From positions 248,001 to 312,000 of the forward strand of contig JAFRTG010000021.1 in the NCBI GenBank assembly GCA_017427265.1: a stretch of 64,000 nucleotides of DNA, in the 5' to 3' direction. The notes under the pieces were generated by a model that had not been told where the DNA came from, made no database searches, and saw nothing but the letters and a program-made list of their open reading frames with translations. Origin of the DNA: Oscillospiraceae bacterium. GTDB lineage: Bacteria; Bacillota; Clostridia; Oscillospirales; Ruminococcaceae. Positions 61,106 to 64,000 of the stretch are shown in pieces. How positions within the stretch are numbered: position 1 is the stretch's first letter; the number at the start of each line of letters is the position of its first letter. A program made the position numbers and the translations under genes.

Positions 61106-62995
61106 TTACGGTTCCAGATCGGAATAGGTGATGATCTTTGCGATATAACGCAGAATCAGCGGAACATCGCTGTCATCGAGCTTGCTGTCGTGGTTGACAT
61201 CGCCGCTCAGCTTGCCGAGATCCTTGATGTACGCCGAGGAATCGCCGGAGCTGAACTTGCAGATCAGAACTGCATCGGAAACATCGACAACGCCGTCAAG
61301 GTTTGCGTCGCCCCACAGGGACACCTTCTGCGGTGCCGTTGTGGTTGTCGTTGTGGTCGTGGTAGTCGTTGTTGTTGTCGCTTTGGGTGTGGTCGTCGTC
61401 AAAGTAGGAGTTTTCTCGTAATAAACAGTGATGCTGTCAACTGTGATGCTGCTGACTTCCTTGTCCTTGCTGTCCGCGCCGTAGTAATAGCCGAACGACA
61501 CATCGCCGTACTGGGCATCAACATCGACACCGGCCGGCAGAATCCACATGATCTCCTGCTTCTTGGAAGCGCCGAGCACTGCGAATTCCTGCATGGTGAA
61601 CTGCTTGGAAGAATTCTTATCGGAGATGCCGACACCGAACACGAGCTTCTTGATCTCGGACGGGCAGGAAAGCGTGAACTTCACAGCATGAACCTTGCCG
61701 GAATTGTCATTGCCTTCGGAGAACTTCACCTTCGCGGTGTTCGCGGTTTCATCGCCCATCGTGATCTTCTGGCCGACTGTCAGTTCATCGGTATAGTGAT
61801 ACGGAACGGTCTTTTCGTAGGTAAAGGTGCAGGTTGCGGATTTCAGCGTGACTTCCTTGACAGCGGTGTAGCCGTCATCGGTGTTTGCGCCGTACCAGTA
61901 CTGGAACGAGATTGCGTCAACGGGCTTAACCGTTGTATACGGCTTGACATCCTCCGGGACATCCCAGACAGCGTCGATCCATGTGCCTGCATCTTCGAGC
62001 GTTGTGCCCTCGCCGACCTTGATCTCAAGATCCTCAATGCCCTCGACCGGGTTGCCGTCCTCATCGAGGCCGTGATCGTTGTACCAGTAGCCTTTTCTGG
62101 TCTGCGGATCCTTGCCGACGGTCAGCCAGTATTCCGTATCCGCCGGAGACTTGTGCTCAACATTCAGGCCGCAGCCGTACATGAACGTGTTCATGTTGAC
62201 TTCGGATTCCACGCTGAAGGTAAAGGATTCCAGCGTAATCTTTTCATCGTCAGCCAGCTCCGGAAGACCGAATTCCGCATACGTAATCTTGCGGCTGTTG
62301 ATCGGGTCGCCCTCTTCCCAGGTGCTGTTGCCGTCATCATCGAGATAATCTTCCTCACTCGTGCCTGCCGTCAGAACCATGTCGATATCATCGACCTTGC
62401 CGGAGAGTGTCGAGGAAATTGTCGCGGTGCCGTCCTTGTTGTCCTTGAAGGAATAGGCGCCGCTCTTTGCAGCTGTGCTGGTGGGATCTGTCGGCTTGGT
62501 CGGCGTGGTGGTGCTGCTCTCGTTCGCCACGATCTTGTCGAGCGTCAGCGTGCTGCCGTCCGGGATATAATAATTGCGGAATTCAAACTTGCCGGGATAC
62601 TGCGAGGATTTTGCAGTATAGCTGAGCTTGACCTTGGAGAGGTCAATCTTGATCGGCGTGGACTCGCCTGCTTCCAGCGCAACGGAGGTACCTTCGCCGT
62701 CACCTTCGACCAGCTTGCCGTTCGCCATTTCGACCCAGTACGGATCAGCAGCCGTACCGATGCCGAAGCCGTAGGAGAACTTGCAGGTTTCCGTGCAGGT
62801 GACATAGAATGTCAGGGACTTGATATCGCTGGTGCCGTAATCCGCGGTATAGCCGAGGTACTTGTCTTCTACAGCGATTTTCTTGTTGATGGTTTCCGCC
62901 GACACCGGTACTGCCGGGAAAGAAACCAGCGTTGCAGTGATCGCAGCAGCAAGTGCTGCAGAGACTGCTCTCTTGGTCCTGGTGAACATGTGCAT
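61106..62995 (-). CDS. Secreted dockerin protein with three beta-rich, CBM-like modules
   Basis: A 629-residue exported protein with no catalytic domain that I recognise. Modules: signal peptide (1-33, cleavage near VSA-ET), module 1 (37-156), Thr/Pro linker (159-176), module 2 (178-395), module 3 (398-527), Thr linker with a 14-Thr run (531-554) and a type I dockerin (559-621; loops D563-N565-D567 and D599-N601-D603). Modules 2 and 3 end with related motifs (ISFQYWYGAN and VSFGYYYGAD, each followed by alternating strands), suggesting duplication of a carbohydrate-binding fold. Exposed Trp/Tyr clusters fit polysaccharide binding. It may tether the complex to substrate, but this is inferred. 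Confidence 0.75.
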   Translation of the reverse strand: MHMFTRTKRAVSAALAAAITATLVSFPAVPVSAETINKKIAVEDKYLGYTADYGTSDIKSLTFYVTCTETCKFSYGFGIGTAADPYWVEMANGKLVEGDGEGTSVALEAGESTPIKIDLSKVKLSYTAKSSQYPGKFEFRNYYIPDGSTLTLDKIVANESSTTTPTKPTDPTSTAAKSGAYSFKDNKDGTATISSTLSGKVDDIDMVLTAGTSEEDYLDDDGNSTWEEGDPINSRKITYAEFGLPELADDEKITLESFTFSVESEVNMNTFMYGCGLNVEHKSPADTEYWLTVGKDPQTRKGYWYNDHGLDEDGNPVEGIEDLEIKVGEGTTLEDAGTWIDAVWDVPEDVKPYTTVKPVDAISFQYWYGANTDDGYTAVKEVTLKSATCTFTYEKTVPYHYTDELTVGQKITMGDETANTAKVKFSEGNDNSGKVHAVKFTLSCPSEIKKLVFGVGISDKNSSKQFTMQEFAVLGASKKQEIMWILPAGVDVDAQYGDVSFGYYYGADSKDKEVSSITVDSITVYYEKTPTLTTTTPKATTTTTTTTTTTTTTAPQKVSLWGDANLDGVVDVSDAVLICKFSSGDSSAYIKDLGKLSGDVNHDSKLDDSDVPLILRYIAKIITYSDLEP

Positions 62996-63196
62996 AATAT
63001 TACCCCTTCCTTTCCGGGCTTCGGAAACCGGATTTGTTTGCGCGCCCGGAGATTTGTACTATTTATCATATCCAAAAAATGTGATAATCTTGTGAAAATT
63101 TGGTAACAATCAATGATTTTCTTTCGCAGCAGCGTAATATTTTTGAAAAAATGGGCTGCGCGCATGTATGCAGAATCAAAAAATTCAAAAAAGGTC

Positions 63197-63225
63197 TTTA
63201 CTTTTACAGACTAATGTGTTAAAAT
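63197..63225 (+). promoter_or_regulatory. Promoter of the YerC-like gene
   Basis: TTTACT (63197-63202), 17 bases, TAAAAT (63220-63225). The start codon lies about 60 bases downstream behind AAAGGAGG. Confidence 0.7.
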
Positions 63226-63284
63226 ATAGATACCGGCAGCCGGCAGAATTTGCTGCCGTGTGAACACAAAAGGAGGCCAGATCT

Positions 63285-63596
63285 ATGTTTAAGCCGATGG
63301 ATGAAGCGCATCTGAAGGATCTCTACGAGGCATTTGCCGTTCTGCAGTCCGCTGAGGAAATTGCCATGTTCATGCAGGATCTCTGCACCCCGCAGGAGCT
63401 TGTTGCAATCGCACAGCGCTATCAGATCGCAAAGCTGCTTTCGGAGGACTGCCGCTATGCCGAAATCGTCGAAAAGACGGGCACCAGCACGGCGACGATC
63501 AGCCGCGTGAACCGCTCCCTCAGCATGGTCAGCTCCGGCGGCTATGCCATTGTCTTTGACCGTCTGAACCAGCAGAAAAAGGATGCTGCGGAATGA
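63285..63596 (+). CDS. TrpR-related DNA-binding protein, YerC/YecD family
   Basis: A 103-residue helical protein. LCTPQELVAIAQRYQIAKLL and YAEIVEKTGTSTATISRVNR form the Trp-repressor-like helix-turn-helix. The family is common in Firmicutes, but ligand and targets are mostly unknown. A strong AAAGGAGG site precedes the ATG. The stop overlaps the start of a methyltransferase gene (ATGA), so both are translated together. Confidence 0.92.
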   Translation: MFKPMDEAHLKDLYEAFAVLQSAEEIAMFMQDLCTPQELVAIAQRYQIAKLLSEDCRYAEIVEKTGTSTATISRVNRSLSMVSSGGYAIVFDRLNQQKKDAAE

Positions 63597-64000
63597 CGCC
63601 GTCCTACGGGGTCTTCGCGCAGTATTACGATGCACTGACAGAAAACGTCCGCTATGCCGAACGGGCCGCACAGCTGCACAGCCTGATCGGGAAATGGCAG
63701 CGGCCTGATATGCCGGACAATATCCTGCTGGATCTTGCCTGCGGCACCGGCTCTCTCTCTGAGGAATTTGCAAAGCTCGGCTGGGATGTCATCGGCATCG
63801 ACGGCTCCGAGGAGATGCTCAGCGAAGCACTCGATAAAAAATATGACAGCGGCCTGCCCGTGCAGTATCTGAAGCAGGATATGCGCAGACTCGATCTGTT
63901 CGGCTGCATCAGCGTCACGGTCTGTATGCTCGACAGCCTGAACCATCTGACCGCGGAAGCGGATGTCCGCCGCACAATGGAACGCATCAATCTGTTTTCC
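63593..64000 (+). CDS. Class I SAM-dependent methyltransferase (truncated by window end)
   Basis: The first 136 codons are open to the window end. LLDLACGTGSLSEEFAKLG is the SAM-binding motif I, and IDGSEEMLSEAL contains the acidic residue that binds the SAM ribose. YGVFAQYYDALTENVRY at the start is typical of small methyltransferases of the Methyltransf_25 group. The substrate is unknown. The start is fixed by overlap with the YerC-like gene. Confidence 0.85.
   Translation, partial: MTPSYGVFAQYYDALTENVRYAERAAQLHSLIGKWQRPDMPDNILLDLACGTGSLSEEFAKLGWDVIGIDGSEEMLSEALDKKYDSGLPVQYLKQDMRRLDLFGCISVTVCMLDSLNHLTAEADVRRTMERINLFS

Noticed and set aside
61091-63106. 671-codon plus-strand open frame opposite the modular dockerin gene
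   Set aside because: It is antisense to a gene with signal peptide, linkers and dockerin. Its Cys/Arg/Gly-rich part mirrors the Thr run.

Overview
The window looks like chromosome from a cellulolytic Ruminococcus-type member of the Clostridia. This is inferred from gene content: a secreted family 5 glycoside hydrolase carrying a dockerin, a large cohesin-like scaffoldin carrying a dockerin, a third dockerin protein with carbohydrate-binding-like modules, a V-type ATPase instead of F-type subunits, an oxaloacetate/acyl-CoA carboxyltransferase set typical of succinate or propionate metabolism, and strong sigma-A style promoters and AGGAGG-type ribosome binding sites. Most genes are GC-rich. One short AT-rich island (about 19660-20200) stands out. 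I found no rRNA, tRNA, CRISPR array, phage gene or transposase.

Layout. 1-3866: MoxR tail, DUF58 and transglutaminase (TgpA-like) genes, closed by a terminator. 4076-7447: a promoter, then a divergent acyl-CoA carboxyltransferase, a biotin carrier and an oxaloacetate decarboxylase alpha/5S-type subunit, a set resembling a transcarboxylase. 7544-9147: MetA (TTG start) and a small membrane protein. 9268-19249 (minus): a nine-gene V-type ATPase operon read G/H-C-I-K-F-E-A-B-D, followed in the same operon by an unknown protein and N-carbamoylputrescine amidase. 19250-20235: terminator-like hairpins and a tiny secreted CxxC/CxxC protein behind a consensus promoter. 20271-22097 (minus): GH5 with an internal dockerin. 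22369-31421: a CPBP-like protein lacking the catalytic residues, TadA, an SDR epimerase, a ROK-like kinase, a small membrane protein, NagA, Ddl, MurF and ScpB. 31472-36773 (minus): an ECF sigma factor with its membrane partner, ComF and RecD2. 36774-37883: about 1.1 kb without a convincing gene, containing a structured-RNA candidate and the leader of the next operon. 37884-53623: a thirteen-gene surface polysaccharide operon (DegT aminotransferase, ATP-grasp ligase, epimerase, initiating sugar transferase, two glycosyltransferases, polymerase, pyruvyltransferase, flippase, F420-hydrogenase-beta-like protein, UDP-sugar pyrophosphorylase, GlmS, GalE), then AraD. 54573-58059 (minus): ABC-F ATPase, methyltransferase, SurE. 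58202-62995 (minus): the scaffoldin-like protein and the modular dockerin protein. 63285-64000: a YerC/TrpR-like regulator and a truncated methyltransferase.

How the parts fit. The three dockerin proteins could belong to one extracellular plant-fibre-degrading complex, with the triple-cohesin protein as an adaptor. The polysaccharide operon carries both the assembly machinery (initiating transferase, polymerase, flippase) and precursor supply (GlmS, pyrophosphorylase, epimerases), which points to an amino-sugar-containing, probably pyruvylated, capsule or exopolysaccharide. Most start sites were chosen by ribosome binding site and family alignment by eye. Functional calls rest on motif recognition, not database searches.
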